A stretch of DNA of 6,187 bases from Bacteroidota bacterium (GCA_023424725.1 JAFADQ010000196.1:1-6187), one strand, 5' to 3'; positions 1 to 5,899 are shown, counted from the first letter of the stretch. The notes: generated by a model not told the origin, from the letters alone. Translations and numbers: made by a program.

Positions 1-35
1 TTTTGGTGGCTGCAGGTTTGCAAAATCCGCAACGG

Positions 36-488
36 TTAATCCAGATCAGAAGGCTGAATAGAATCTTTGATCAGGTAAAAGGTACGGAAGTTTTTTGCCA
101 CTTCGTACCGGTAACCTTCCATTTTCAGATGCGCTTTGTAAAGCTTTACTCTTTTCTCGAATGGAAATTCGGCATCAACAAAATGCTCGATAATATCAGG
201 TTGGTATTTCCGGATATGGTAGGCCTTCAGCTCGAAAATCGTTTTCCAGAGATTTACTTTATCCTGCCTGGAGAAATCGGATAAAATAGACGGAAAATCC
301 TGATCTTTCTGGTACAACTCGAAATGGCTTTCGAGATGGAAAAATCCGGCTTTATTAACGTGTAAAATAACAAAGCGCTGGATTAGAAAATCCCAGCGCT
401 TATTAAGGTATTCAAGATCGTAAACAATTTCAGCAGATCCGTGTCCTTCCTTATCATCGTATTTGACGATGTTCTTGAAGTCGAACAC
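36..488 (-). CDS. Hypothetical protein, 150 aa, GTG start
   Basis: I do not recognise this protein. The frame is open for 150 codons, from a GTG at 488-486 to a TAA at 38-36. The composition is that of a plausible folded cytosolic protein: mixed charge, many aromatics (F, Y, W), no signal peptide and no membrane segment. It starts FDFKNIVKYDD and ends with the aromatic segment MEGYRYEVAKNFRTFYLIKD before a short polar tail. A TAG lies in the same frame only two codons upstream (497-495), so GTG is the earliest possible start; no Shine-Dalgarno sequence is visible. The 52-codon ORF just upstream is in the same frame with six bases between its stop and this GTG, so the two may be translationally coupled or may be halves of one interrupted gene. 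The opposite-strand ORF over the same bases has poorer composition and looks like a shadow. Coding status is fairly likely; function is unknown. Confidence 0.7.
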   Translation of the reverse strand: MFDFKNIVKYDDKEGHGSAEIVYDLEYLNKRWDFLIQRFVILHVNKAGFFHLESHFELYQKDQDFPSILSDFSRQDKVNLWKTIFELKAYHIRKYQPDIIEHFVDAEFPFEKRVKLYKAHLKMEGYRYEVAKNFRTFYLIKDSIQPSDLD

Positions 489-494
489 CGGAAA

Positions 495-653
495 CTACTT
501 TTTGCTTTTGGTGGCCTTGGCAAGCCTTTCTTTAGCAGTAGAGTTAGTCTGGAAATCTCTGTTCTGGCTTCTTTGGGCAAAATTCTGACGCGAAGCTGGA
601 AGAATTTTCTCAAGCCTGGTTTCCGAATTCGCTATTTTAATTGTAACTGCCAT
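495..653 (-). CDS. Small hypothetical protein, 52 aa
   Basis: A short ORF runs from an ATG at 653-651 to a TAG at 497-495. It begins MAVTIKIANSETRLEKILP, has a Gln/Asn/Ser-rich middle and ends in a basic, lysine-rich tail (AKATKSKK), so it would be a small positively charged cytosolic protein. No family is recognised. It is in the same reading frame as the 150-codon ORF that follows after TAG-TTT-CCG. This fits a two-gene operon, or an amber codon inside a gene of about 204 codons. The lysine-rich end resembles a natural C-terminus, which slightly favours two genes. No clear ribosome binding site precedes the ATG. Support comes only from its position and composition, so confidence is low. Confidence 0.4.
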   Translation of the reverse strand: MAVTIKIANSETRLEKILPASRQNFAQRSQNRDFQTNSTAKERLAKATKSKK

Positions 654-736
654 CTCAAAAGTATTGTAGAGTTGTAAATATACTCAACCTTAAATTTATA
701 CGCAAAATTCTGGCTGTTAGTTCCTTCTGTGCTTGA

Positions 737-744
737 TAGCTTTG
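737..744 (+). promoter_or_regulatory. Candidate -7 promoter element (TAGCTTTG)
   Basis: TAGCTTTG matches the Bacteroidota -7 consensus TAnnTTTG exactly and lies upstream of the antitoxin-like gene at 866, oriented towards it. The expected TTG-type -33 element is not present at about 20 bases upstream (the sequence there is ctgttag), and the implied leader would be over 110 bases. This is a weak candidate only. Confidence 0.25.
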
Positions 745-865
745 TGCTCTGGCAAGGGCATTTTTGGTGCTTACAGGGTATAGTGTTCATCCATTCACGA
801 CCTTTTCCGTATTTCAGCAACAAATTAAACCAGAACTTATTCCTGCCTTTGGTTGCGCTATACTT

Positions 866-1072
866 ATGAAAATACTTCTCGACATAAAAGACAGCAAAGC
901 GGCCTTTATCCTGGAGCTTCTTAACAACTTTACCTTTGTGAAAGCCAAGCCGCTTACTCCCTACAAAGCCGGGGTTTTGGAAGGGCTGAAAGATGCCGTA
1001 AACGAAATGAAGCAGATAAAGCAAGGCAAGCTAAAAGGCACCTCTGCAAAGGACCTGCTGGATGAGCTATGA
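866..1072 (+). CDS. Small antitoxin-like protein without an adjacent toxin, 68 aa
   Basis: This 68-residue protein has an N-terminal strand-like segment (MKILLDIKDSKAAFILELL), a middle segment (FVKAKPLTPYKAGVLEG) and a C-terminal amphipathic helix with LKDAVNEMKQIKQGKL, ending GTSAKDLLDEL. From family knowledge, short Bacteroidota proteins of this form, with a beta-strand/'DSKA' start and a '...GKLKG..A.DLLDEL' end, are usually the antitoxin partner in RelE/ParE-type toxin-antitoxin pairs. The usual context is a toxin start overlapping the antitoxin stop as ATGA. That ATGA is present at 1069-1072, but the frame it opens codes for only 45 residues with no RelE-like features. The frame stays open upstream to a TTG at 764, but the residues gained (hydrophobic, cysteine- and proline-containing) do not fit the family, so the ATG at 866 is chosen. 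The antitoxin assignment is by pattern and moderate; a role as a stand-alone DNA-binding or conserved protein is also possible. Confidence 0.65.
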   Translation: MKILLDIKDSKAAFILELLNNFTFVKAKPLTPYKAGVLEGLKDAVNEMKQIKQGKLKGTSAKDLLDEL

Positions 1073-1147
1073 GAAATAATTTTTGGATGTTGCTGGCCAT
1101 TAAATCGGCTGTATTCTGTAACTTGACCCGCAAAAAACAGGGTATTT

Positions 1148-1681
1148 ATGGCACTTCGCGAAGTAAAACAAGAGCTTCAGAAATTCGACAAAAAACAACT
1201 TATTGAGTTAATCTCAAACCTTTACAAAAACCAGAAAGCTGTTAAAGAGCAGCTCGATTTGCTGGTAATGCCAGACGAAAAACCGCTTCTCGAGAAATAC
1301 CGTAAAGATCTATATAAATTGTTTTTCGGAAAATCGGACCACGATTTTTTTAATGGCAACTATCCTAAACTTGGCGAGGCCCGAAAAACGGTAAATGCAT
1401 TTCGTAAAACCGGCGCTGGAGGTGAAACACAAGCCAACCTTATGCTTTACTATGTCGAACTCGGCGTAGATTTCACCAATCAATTTGGTGATATTAACGA
1501 GCAGTTTTATATCAGCATCGAGAAAATGTTTGAATCGGCGCTAACTCTAATGCAAAAAGAGCACTTGCTCGAAAATTTTAAACACCGCGCCAGGCAAGTC
1601 GTGATCGACACTTCTGGTATAGGATGGGGATTTCATGATACTCTCTCTGAAATTTATTCCGAATACTACGCAGAAGAGTAA
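1148..1681 (+). CDS. DUF6155-type conserved hypothetical protein, 177 aa
   Basis: The protein appears to belong to the uncharacterised Bacteroidota family DUF6155 (recognition from memory). Characteristic stretches are the N-terminal helix pair MALREVKQELQKFDKKQLIE followed by LISNLYKNQKAVKEQLDLLV (residues 1-40). After these come the PDEKPLLEKYRKDL segment (42-55), the FxGNYPKLGEARKTVNAFRK motif (68-87) and the strongly patterned block LMLYYVELGVDFTNQFGDIN (98-117). Then follows FYISIEKMFESALTLM (120-135). It has no signal peptide or membrane segment and looks like a soluble all-helical protein. The length is near full for the family as I recall it. Molecular function is unknown. The ATG at 1148 is the natural start because the family motif begins right at it. 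It lies 75 bases after the antitoxin-like gene on the same strand, so co-transcription is possible, and no terminator is visible between them. Confidence 0.88.
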   Translation: MALREVKQELQKFDKKQLIELISNLYKNQKAVKEQLDLLVMPDEKPLLEKYRKDLYKLFFGKSDHDFFNGNYPKLGEARKTVNAFRKTGAGGETQANLMLYYVELGVDFTNQFGDINEQFYISIEKMFESALTLMQKEHLLENFKHRARQVVIDTSGIGWGFHDTLSEIYSEYYAEE

Positions 1682-1700
1682 CCTGCCCTCTCCCCGTGGC

Positions 1701-1777
1701 AGGTGCCTTCGCAGGCCACCTACAAATGTTAATTCCTCTACACTCCAAACACCTGCTTTCGGTCTGTGAAGGCACCT
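1701..1777. repeat. Inverted repeat, 14 bp with one mismatch
   Basis: AGGTGCCTTCGCAG at 1701-1714 is the reverse complement of CTGTGAAGGCACCT at 1764-1777 except at one position, with 49 bases between. The tetramer TGGC stands at 1697-1700 and again at 1779-1782, just outside the arms. Ten bases of the right arm (GTGAAGGCAC) recur directly at 1902-1911. The left arm can also form a local hairpin with CACCT at 1717-1721. The origin is unknown. Confidence 0.55.
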
Positions 1778-1977
1778 ATGGCAAATACACATTTTGCCTA
1801 TGCAAGAATTAACCATCTGATTATCAAATATTTATAGATTTATACATAAAAAATTAAAGTGCTGATAATCAATATATTACAAAGATGTGTATAAACTTTA
1901 GGTGAAGGCACAGACCGAGGAGAAATAGGCGAAATAAACCAAGATCAAACAAAAAATGCCTTTATAATGCGTAGCGT

Positions 1978-2026
1978 TGGGTTTTTGCCCCTACCTGCGC
2001 GAAAAGGCTATTGTGAAAAAAACCCA
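1978..2026. repeat. 9-bp perfect inverted repeat
   Basis: TGGGTTTTT at 1978-1986 pairs perfectly with AAAAACCCA at 2018-2026 across a 31-base loop. It is followed closely by a second small hairpin, CGGCA (2031-2035) with TGCCG (2047-2051). This may be part of a structured transcript or a chance dyad; there is no coding frame here. Confidence 0.45.
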
Positions 2027-2380
2027 TAAACGGCAGTTTTGCAGTTTGCCGGCTCTGCGCGGCTATCTAACGTTTGATTTTTAATAGAACTCAGGTTGTT
2101 AGCACCTGGCTACTCACTTCAAAATAAATACCAGGCTGCGAAAGGCAAAAACCGGTGCACCAACGGGCAATAGTAACTTGGTTTGTGTTGCACTGCTTTT
2201 TGCTGCCTGCAGCTGGTTAATATACAGGCTAAAACAAAAGCCTCTTTCTTACAAAAATCCGGATATAAGCAAAACATGCTTAACAGGTAAAACCACCTGC
2301 CTAAGCAGAGCCTGTAGTAAAATTTTTTAGCAAGAATTAGGCAGACCGGGCAAAAATGGTGGCTCTACAGGTAGTAAATC

Positions 2381-2724
2381 AAATATAAAATTGCGAATTA
2401 TTAAAGCTGATTTCTAGCAGAGATAAATCTTCGGTTTAGAATTTAAAAGCACGTAATTTATAATAACGGTATAATAAGACCTTATTTTTATAATTATTTA
2501 AATAATTAAACAATTAAAATATAGCAGCAAATGATTTTTATAGGATTAATTAAATTATTTAATTTATAAATATATTACACCAAATTTAATAAAAGTCGTA
2601 CAAGCAATTATAGTTTTTTTAAACCATTTTAATAACAAAATAATACAAACAAAATCATTTATGGAGGTGGCAAAGCAAAAACACCCGGAATAACTTTTTA
2701 TTTCACCCCTAAACTCCTGCAACG
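2381..2724. promoter_or_regulatory. AT-rich upstream region of the kinase operon
   Basis: Roughly 340 bases before the kinase start are strongly AT-rich, much more so than the DNA on either side. They contain an 18-bp perfect palindrome (2491-2508), a 17-base near-palindrome (2548-2564), two TATAAT hexamers (2459-2464 and 2470-2475) and a TAGTTTTT (2611-2618) that misses the Bacteroidota -7 consensus TAnnTTTG only at its last base. Because Bacteroidota do not rely on TATAAT and such hexamers arise easily in AT-rich DNA, I do not name a single promoter. As the only sequence upstream of a kinase/receiver operon it is the probable control region. Confidence 0.5.
2491..2508. repeat. 18-bp perfect palindrome in the AT-rich region
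   Basis: TAATTATTTAAATAATTA reads identically on both strands. It lies 216 bases upstream of the kinase start. A second dyad, AATTAAAT-T-ATTTAATT at 2548-2564, follows 39 bases later. Sites of this form can be operators for dimeric regulators or nucleoid-protein sites, but low-complexity AT DNA also produces them by chance. Confidence 0.5.
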
Positions 2725-4113
2725 ATGGAAAGAAGAATACTTCGACAACGGATCAGGACAGACTCAGATGTTGTTCTTGTGCATCGCAAAGCAACTCAAC
2801 TGTCGGAATTGGCAGGCTTAGAAACCAGCTCAGGCAACGAATTTGCAACCGCGGTTTCGGAGGTGTGCAGAAATGTGCTGAAGCATGTAGGCGAGGTAAA
2901 TGCCGATTTTTTGGTTGAGCAAATCCCCGAGGGGCGGTTTCTGGAAGCAATCATCTCGAATAACCAAAAGGCAGGAGCAGTTTCCGGCGCTTCTCCTGTA
3001 CTAACAAAAAACCGGAAGATACCTATCCACAGATCTAAGGTTTGGCTGTGTGCCGAAATTCCTCCGGCGGTGATGCCCATAAATGCGCAGGAGGTAAAAA
3101 AATGGAGAAAAACGGTTGAGCACATCCACGAAAAAAATGAAACCGGAAAAGGCCTGACCCGCCAACTTATAAATAACCAATTAGATTATTTAAAACTTAT
3201 TAGTAATGCCATCATCAATAACATTTTAGAAAACCAGAATTATATACACGGCGCCGAAAAGGCTCATCAGAAAATAAGGCATTTGCTCGAGAAATATGAG
3301 CAAGATTATACCGACCTCAAAATTCTTAACCAACACCTGGATCAGTTTGCTTATTCTGTTTCGCACGACCTTAAATCGCCGTTACGAAACCTGGAAGGGC
3401 TGCTAACTGCCCTGCAAGACGATTTAGAGCTGGGTAATAAAGACGAAGTAGCGAAATGGTTTTACTTGCTGCACGCGCAACTTGCCCGAATGGATAAATT
3501 TATAGGCAGCATGCTGAGCCACGCCCGCACCAGAGAGGTGGGCAAGCTGGGCAAATTGGTAAACCCAACAGAGCTGGTGCACAAGTTGCTGCATAACCTT
3601 AACGTGCCTCCCAACTTTAAAATTAAAGTGCAGCCCCGTATGCAGGTAGTGCGCACATCTGGGGTAAGGCTGGGGCAAGTGCTAAGCAACTTAATAGCCA
3701 ATGCTTATAAACACCACGACAAGCAGGACGGGGCAATTTCTGTGTCGGCGCGTTATAACAAAACCAAAAACCAGGTAACATTTAAAATTGCCGACGACGG
3801 ACCCGGGATTTTGCCGGAGCGGCTACAAACTATTTTTAAAACCTACAAGGTAAAAGGGCATGAGCAAACATCGCAGAGCACAGGTATAGGCCTGTTTATG
3901 ATTAAGCAAATAGTAGAAGAAGAAGGAGGCAGTATTTGGGCAGAATCAGATGGTAGGGGAACCTGTTTTTATTTTACCTGGCCTGTTGGCCTAACAGACC
4001 CTTATTTGGCTTCTTCTAACCAAACCAAAGAAACCGAGAGAGATGAAAAAGCAAAAATTATTTCAGAATGTGCTACTGATAGACGACGATACAACCACAA
4101 ACGTGGTAAATAA
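2725..4113 (+). CDS. Sensor histidine kinase with N-terminal RsbT-like domain, 462 aa
   Basis: This cytosolic hybrid kinase would autophosphorylate a histidine and pass the phosphate to the receiver encoded next. Residues 8-75 resemble RsbT, the partner-switching serine kinase: RIRTDSDVVLVHRKA, then the N-box-like ATAVSEVCRNVLKH (E46, N50). The following G1 position reads SNNQKAGAV instead of an RsbT-type EDxGPGI, so ATP binding there is doubtful; ETGKGL (139-144) may be a remnant of G2. A helical, probably coiled-coil linker (about 155-207) leads to the HisKA H-box FAYSVSHDLKSPLRN with phospho-acceptor H214. The HATPase domain is complete: N-box LSNLIANAYKH (N326), G1 ADDGPGI (356-362) and G2 STGIGL (385-390). 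There is no membrane segment or signal peptide, so any signal is intracellular. The catalytic domain ends near residue 421; the charged tail (about 40 residues) partly overlaps the next gene. The ATG at 2725 is the first start after an in-frame TAA at 2710. Confidence 0.94.
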   Translation: MERRILRQRIRTDSDVVLVHRKATQLSELAGLETSSGNEFATAVSEVCRNVLKHVGEVNADFLVEQIPEGRFLEAIISNNQKAGAVSGASPVLTKNRKIPIHRSKVWLCAEIPPAVMPINAQEVKKWRKTVEHIHEKNETGKGLTRQLINNQLDYLKLISNAIINNILENQNYIHGAEKAHQKIRHLLEKYEQDYTDLKILNQHLDQFAYSVSHDLKSPLRNLEGLLTALQDDLELGNKDEVAKWFYLLHAQLARMDKFIGSMLSHARTREVGKLGKLVNPTELVHKLLHNLNVPPNFKIKVQPRMQVVRTSGVRLGQVLSNLIANAYKHHDKQDGAISVSARYNKTKNQVTFKIADDGPGILPERLQTIFKTYKVKGHEQTSQSTGIGLFMIKQIVEEEGGSIWAESDGRGTCFYFTWPVGLTDPYLASSNQTKETERDEKAKIISECATDRRRYNHKRGK

Positions 4114-4459
4114 GCGTTTACTTTTAACCCATGGTTTTGCCGAAGATGTAATAACGTTTGATAGTGGCCCCAAAACGCTTAGGTTCCTCAGGCAACAGGC
4201 GCAATCGGGCCGGCTCGCAAGCATAGATCTTATTTTACTCGATCTTAAAATGAAGGTAAAAGACGGCTACTGGTTTTTAGATCAATACCATAAAAAAACC
4301 GACATTGCCAAGGCTCGCTTGCTTGTAGCGCTTACCTCGTCGGCTTCTTTTTACGATCTGGAAAGATTAAAAAACTACCCGGAGGTTTCTATGCATATCT
4401 ATAAACCTCTTACCGCCGATCATTTGGTTGATCTGGAAGAAAAGTTAATAGCCGCGTAA
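4043..4459 (+). CDS. Single-domain CheY-like response regulator, 138 aa
   Basis: The protein is a stand-alone receiver domain and the likely phosphorylation partner of the kinase just upstream. The core motifs are all present: the acidic pocket LLIDDD (D14-D16), the phospho-acceptor D67 in DLILLDLKM, the switch threonine T98 in ALTSS and the invariant lysine K121 in IYKPL. The loop after D67 is KMKVKDG where many receivers have MPxMDG, a mild variation. There is no DNA-binding or enzymatic output domain, so it must act by protein contact, for example on another kinase, a phosphorelay protein or an anti-sigma pathway. Its ATG sits 71 bases inside the end of the kinase gene in a different frame, preceded by purine-rich GAGAGAG, which suggests translational coupling. 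A strong hairpin terminator follows 26 bases after its stop. Confidence 0.95.
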   Translation: MKKQKLFQNVLLIDDDTTTNVVNKRLLLTHGFAEDVITFDSGPKTLRFLRQQAQSGRLASIDLILLDLKMKVKDGYWFLDQYHKKTDIAKARLLVALTSSASFYDLERLKNYPEVSMHIYKPLTADHLVDLEEKLIAA

Positions 4460-4485
4460 GCCAGGTAAATACCTTGAAAACAAAA

Positions 4486-4516
4486 AAAGGGCTTCTCCAA
4501 ACCAGAGAAGCCCTTT
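4486..4516. terminator. Hairpin terminator between convergent genes
   Basis: AAAGGGCTTCTC (4486-4497) and GAGAAGCCCTTT (4505-4516) form a perfect 12-bp stem with a 7-base loop. On the minus strand the stem runs into a seven-T tract (complement of 4482-4488), making a classical intrinsic terminator for the secreted-protein gene. On the plus strand the T-run is only TTTCTGT, so it is weaker but probably also ends the kinase/receiver transcript. Confidence 0.87.
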
Positions 4517-4533
4517 CTGTATAACAATAATAA

Positions 4534-5847
4534 TTATTGCTTCACGAACTTGCTAACCGCGATGCTGGTACCATCTGTAACAGTTACTGAGTAAACGCCG
4601 GCAGTTTGCGTAGCCAGGTTTATACTGTAATTGTTTTCGCCGGCTACAGCCTGGCGGTTTTGCGATGCTACAACACGGCCCAGCACATCTCTAACCAAAA
4701 TAGTAACAGTAGTGTTTTCTACAGAAGAAAGAGTAATATTAAGATCTGATGTAACCGGCACCGGATACAGGTTGCCGATAGAGAAGGCAGCATTTACACC
4801 ATCTTCCATACCGATAAGACAAGCCGGGTCGTTTGGCGGATATACGGTTACCGGAAGCGATGCGCCCAGGTAAGTACAGTTAGGGTCAAGCACCACATCA
4901 GACAAGAAAGTTGCAGATGCAGAAGCCGGGTTTAAAGTAGCCAGGCCAAACACAACCGGAGTCCAGTAATAGGTACCGTAAGGCACCTGTCCGGTCCCGA
5001 TCAGCGTTCCGTCGTTAGTGAAGGTACGGGTAGAGGTAGCAGGAGCCGGAGTAGTGATACCATAAGTAGCTATTAAGTTTCCGGCTGTAGCAAGCGCACT
5101 GAAATCGCCCATAAGGTCTACTGTAGTAATTACCCACGATACACCGAAATGATCGCCTACGTTTGGCGAACCAACACCGGTAGAAGTAAAGTTAACGGCT
5201 TCGCCCTCGCATAATACAGTTTTGTTGGCGGTAGCTGTACCTGGGTTTACAGTAGAGTCGGTACAGGTAATGTCTGGCAATCTGCTGATAAGAAGGCAAA
5301 ACTGGCCTCTGGATATAGCGCCGTTCAGGCTAAAACCATCTACCATCATGTAATACGTTACGCCAGCCTCTGGCCTGAAAGACAAACCAGCCGGGTAAGT
5401 ACTAGAAGTTGCGCTTGGTCCATCTTCGTTACAAACTACCGGCGTAAGCGATCCGCAGGTGCCTGTGTAAAGAGCAATCTGAGTATCGCCATCGTCTATA
5501 TAATCGGCGGCAGGAACAGCAGGATCGCACTGGCCTGTTTCTATAAAATACAGGTTGCCATCGCCAACAAACGAAAACCACAAGGTATTATCTATGGTAG
5601 GGTTTGCAGCATTTCCGGTTGGCTCGCCAAAGCACTCAAAACCTGTGGTTGGGTCTGTGGCGTGCACCGTAGCATTGGTGTTGTCGTAAGGGCCGGTGTT
5701 TGTTACCGTTCCAACAGGCAGGCCAAAAGAAGAGGATAAATCGATGGCTGCCGCGCAGGAATCGTTGGCAGGTACCTGCGCCAATGCCCCACTTGCGGTT
5801 GCCAGTAGCAACGAAAACGCTGCGGCAGAGAGTTGAAGTAATTTCAT
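4534..5847 (-). CDS. Secreted T9SS cargo protein with C-terminal sorting domain, 437 aa
   Basis: The protein has a Sec signal peptide (MKLLQLSAAAFSLLLATASG-ALA, probable cleavage after A23). Residues about 27-187 form a beta-rich domain starting NDSCAAAIDL. It carries the DNTLWFSF, DTQIALYTGTCGSL, VVCNEDG and GVTYYMMVDGF motifs typical of Bacteroidota extracellular modules related to pre-peptidase/carbohydrate-binding folds. Residues about 195-337 look like an Ig/PKD-like region (VLCEGEAVNFTST). From about 355 to the end lies a type A T9SS sorting domain: LYPVPVTSDLNITL, then VRDVLGRVV and AGVYSVTVTDG, ending in KFVKQ. The mature protein has ten cysteines (31, 72, 107, 131, 139, 184, 195, 213, 324, 343), suggesting disulfides after export. 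It would cross the outer membrane by the type IX system and be anchored or released. No catalytic motif is visible, so adhesion or ligand binding is more likely than enzymatic activity. Confidence 0.95.
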   Translation of the reverse strand: MKLLQLSAAAFSLLLATASGALAQVPANDSCAAAIDLSSSFGLPVGTVTNTGPYDNTNATVHATDPTTGFECFGEPTGNAANPTIDNTLWFSFVGDGNLYFIETGQCDPAVPAADYIDDGDTQIALYTGTCGSLTPVVCNEDGPSATSSTYPAGLSFRPEAGVTYYMMVDGFSLNGAISRGQFCLLISRLPDITCTDSTVNPGTATANKTVLCEGEAVNFTSTGVGSPNVGDHFGVSWVITTVDLMGDFSALATAGNLIATYGITTPAPATSTRTFTNDGTLIGTGQVPYGTYYWTPVVFGLATLNPASASATFLSDVVLDPNCTYLGASLPVTVYPPNDPACLIGMEDGVNAAFSIGNLYPVPVTSDLNITLSSVENTTVTILVRDVLGRVVASQNRQAVAGENNYSINLATQTAGVYSVTVTDGTSIAVSKFVKQ

Positions 5848-5891
5848 AGTTGAAATATTGAATTGAAAATTTTATTTCGAGGAATAAACAG

Positions 5892-5899
5892 CAAAGATA
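5892..5899 (-). promoter_or_regulatory. Candidate -7 promoter element for the secreted-protein gene
   Basis: On the minus strand TATCTTTG matches the Bacteroidota -7 consensus TAnnTTTG exactly. It lies 44 bases upstream of the ATG, giving a plausible leader of just under 40 bases. A TTTTG lies only 10 bases further upstream, too close for a -33 element, and no TTG occurs at the expected spacing. The AT-rich leader without Shine-Dalgarno is normal for the phylum. Confidence 0.4.

Larger units (their letters stand above)
1682..2380. other. Non-coding stretch with short repeats and hairpins
   Basis: About 700 bases downstream of the DUF6155-type gene carry no reading frame with convincing protein composition; the minus-strand ORFs overlapping 1547-1816 read like shadows. 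No remnant of a transposase or integrase is recognisable. The stretch is mixed in base composition and carries several dyads: AGGTGCCTTC-type repeats at 1701-1911, a 9-bp inverted repeat at 1978-1986/2018-2026, a small hairpin CGGCA/TGCCG at 2031-2051, and minor ones at 2226-2243 (AGGCT/AGCCT) and 2284-2299 (CAGGT/ACCTG). None is followed by a T-run good enough to call a terminator. It could contain a small RNA or decayed DNA; nothing in the sequence decides this. Confidence 0.6.

Noticed and set aside
383..613. 76-codon minus-strand ORF overlapping both same-frame ORFs
   Set aside because: It is in another frame, with a Ser/Arg/Thr-rich middle typical of a shadow. The 150-codon frame has far better protein character.
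656..663. Minus-strand TACTTTTG as promoter for the 52-codon ORF
   Set aside because: It matches TAnnTTTG and has a TTG 21 bases upstream, but it ends two bases before the ATG, so the transcript would begin at or inside the start codon. It would make sense only if translation starts further in, for example at the GTG at 488.
632..1024. 130-codon minus-strand ORF
   Set aside because: It overlaps the antitoxin-like gene and the intergenic region, and its translation is low-quality (many scattered Cys, Lys, Phe and Asn, no pattern). The plus-strand gene has recognisable family form.
1069..1206. 45-codon ORF opened by the ATGA after the antitoxin-like gene
   Set aside because: It has no RelE/ParE pattern and its second half is the out-of-frame reading of the DUF6155-type gene start.
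1547..1816. Minus-strand ORFs of 89 and 65 codons overlapping the end of the DUF6155-type gene
   Set aside because: They run antisense to a well-supported gene, and their translations are Arg/Cys/Gly-rich with no family likeness.
2065..2109. attC-like pair ATCTAAC ... GTTAGCA, with GTTGGGT at 1976-1982
   Set aside because: The right box does not fit GTTRRRY, the interval is shorter than usual for attC, the inner boxes do not pair, and there is no integron integrase or cassette nearby.
2459..2475. Two TATAAT hexamers as promoters
   Set aside because: They lie in very AT-rich DNA, have no matching -35 element, and Bacteroidota primary sigma factors recognise a different -7 sequence.
2796..3701. 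Several minus-strand ORFs inside the kinase gene
   Set aside because: They are antisense shadows of a well-supported coding sequence, and the Ser/Cys/His-rich translations have no motifs.
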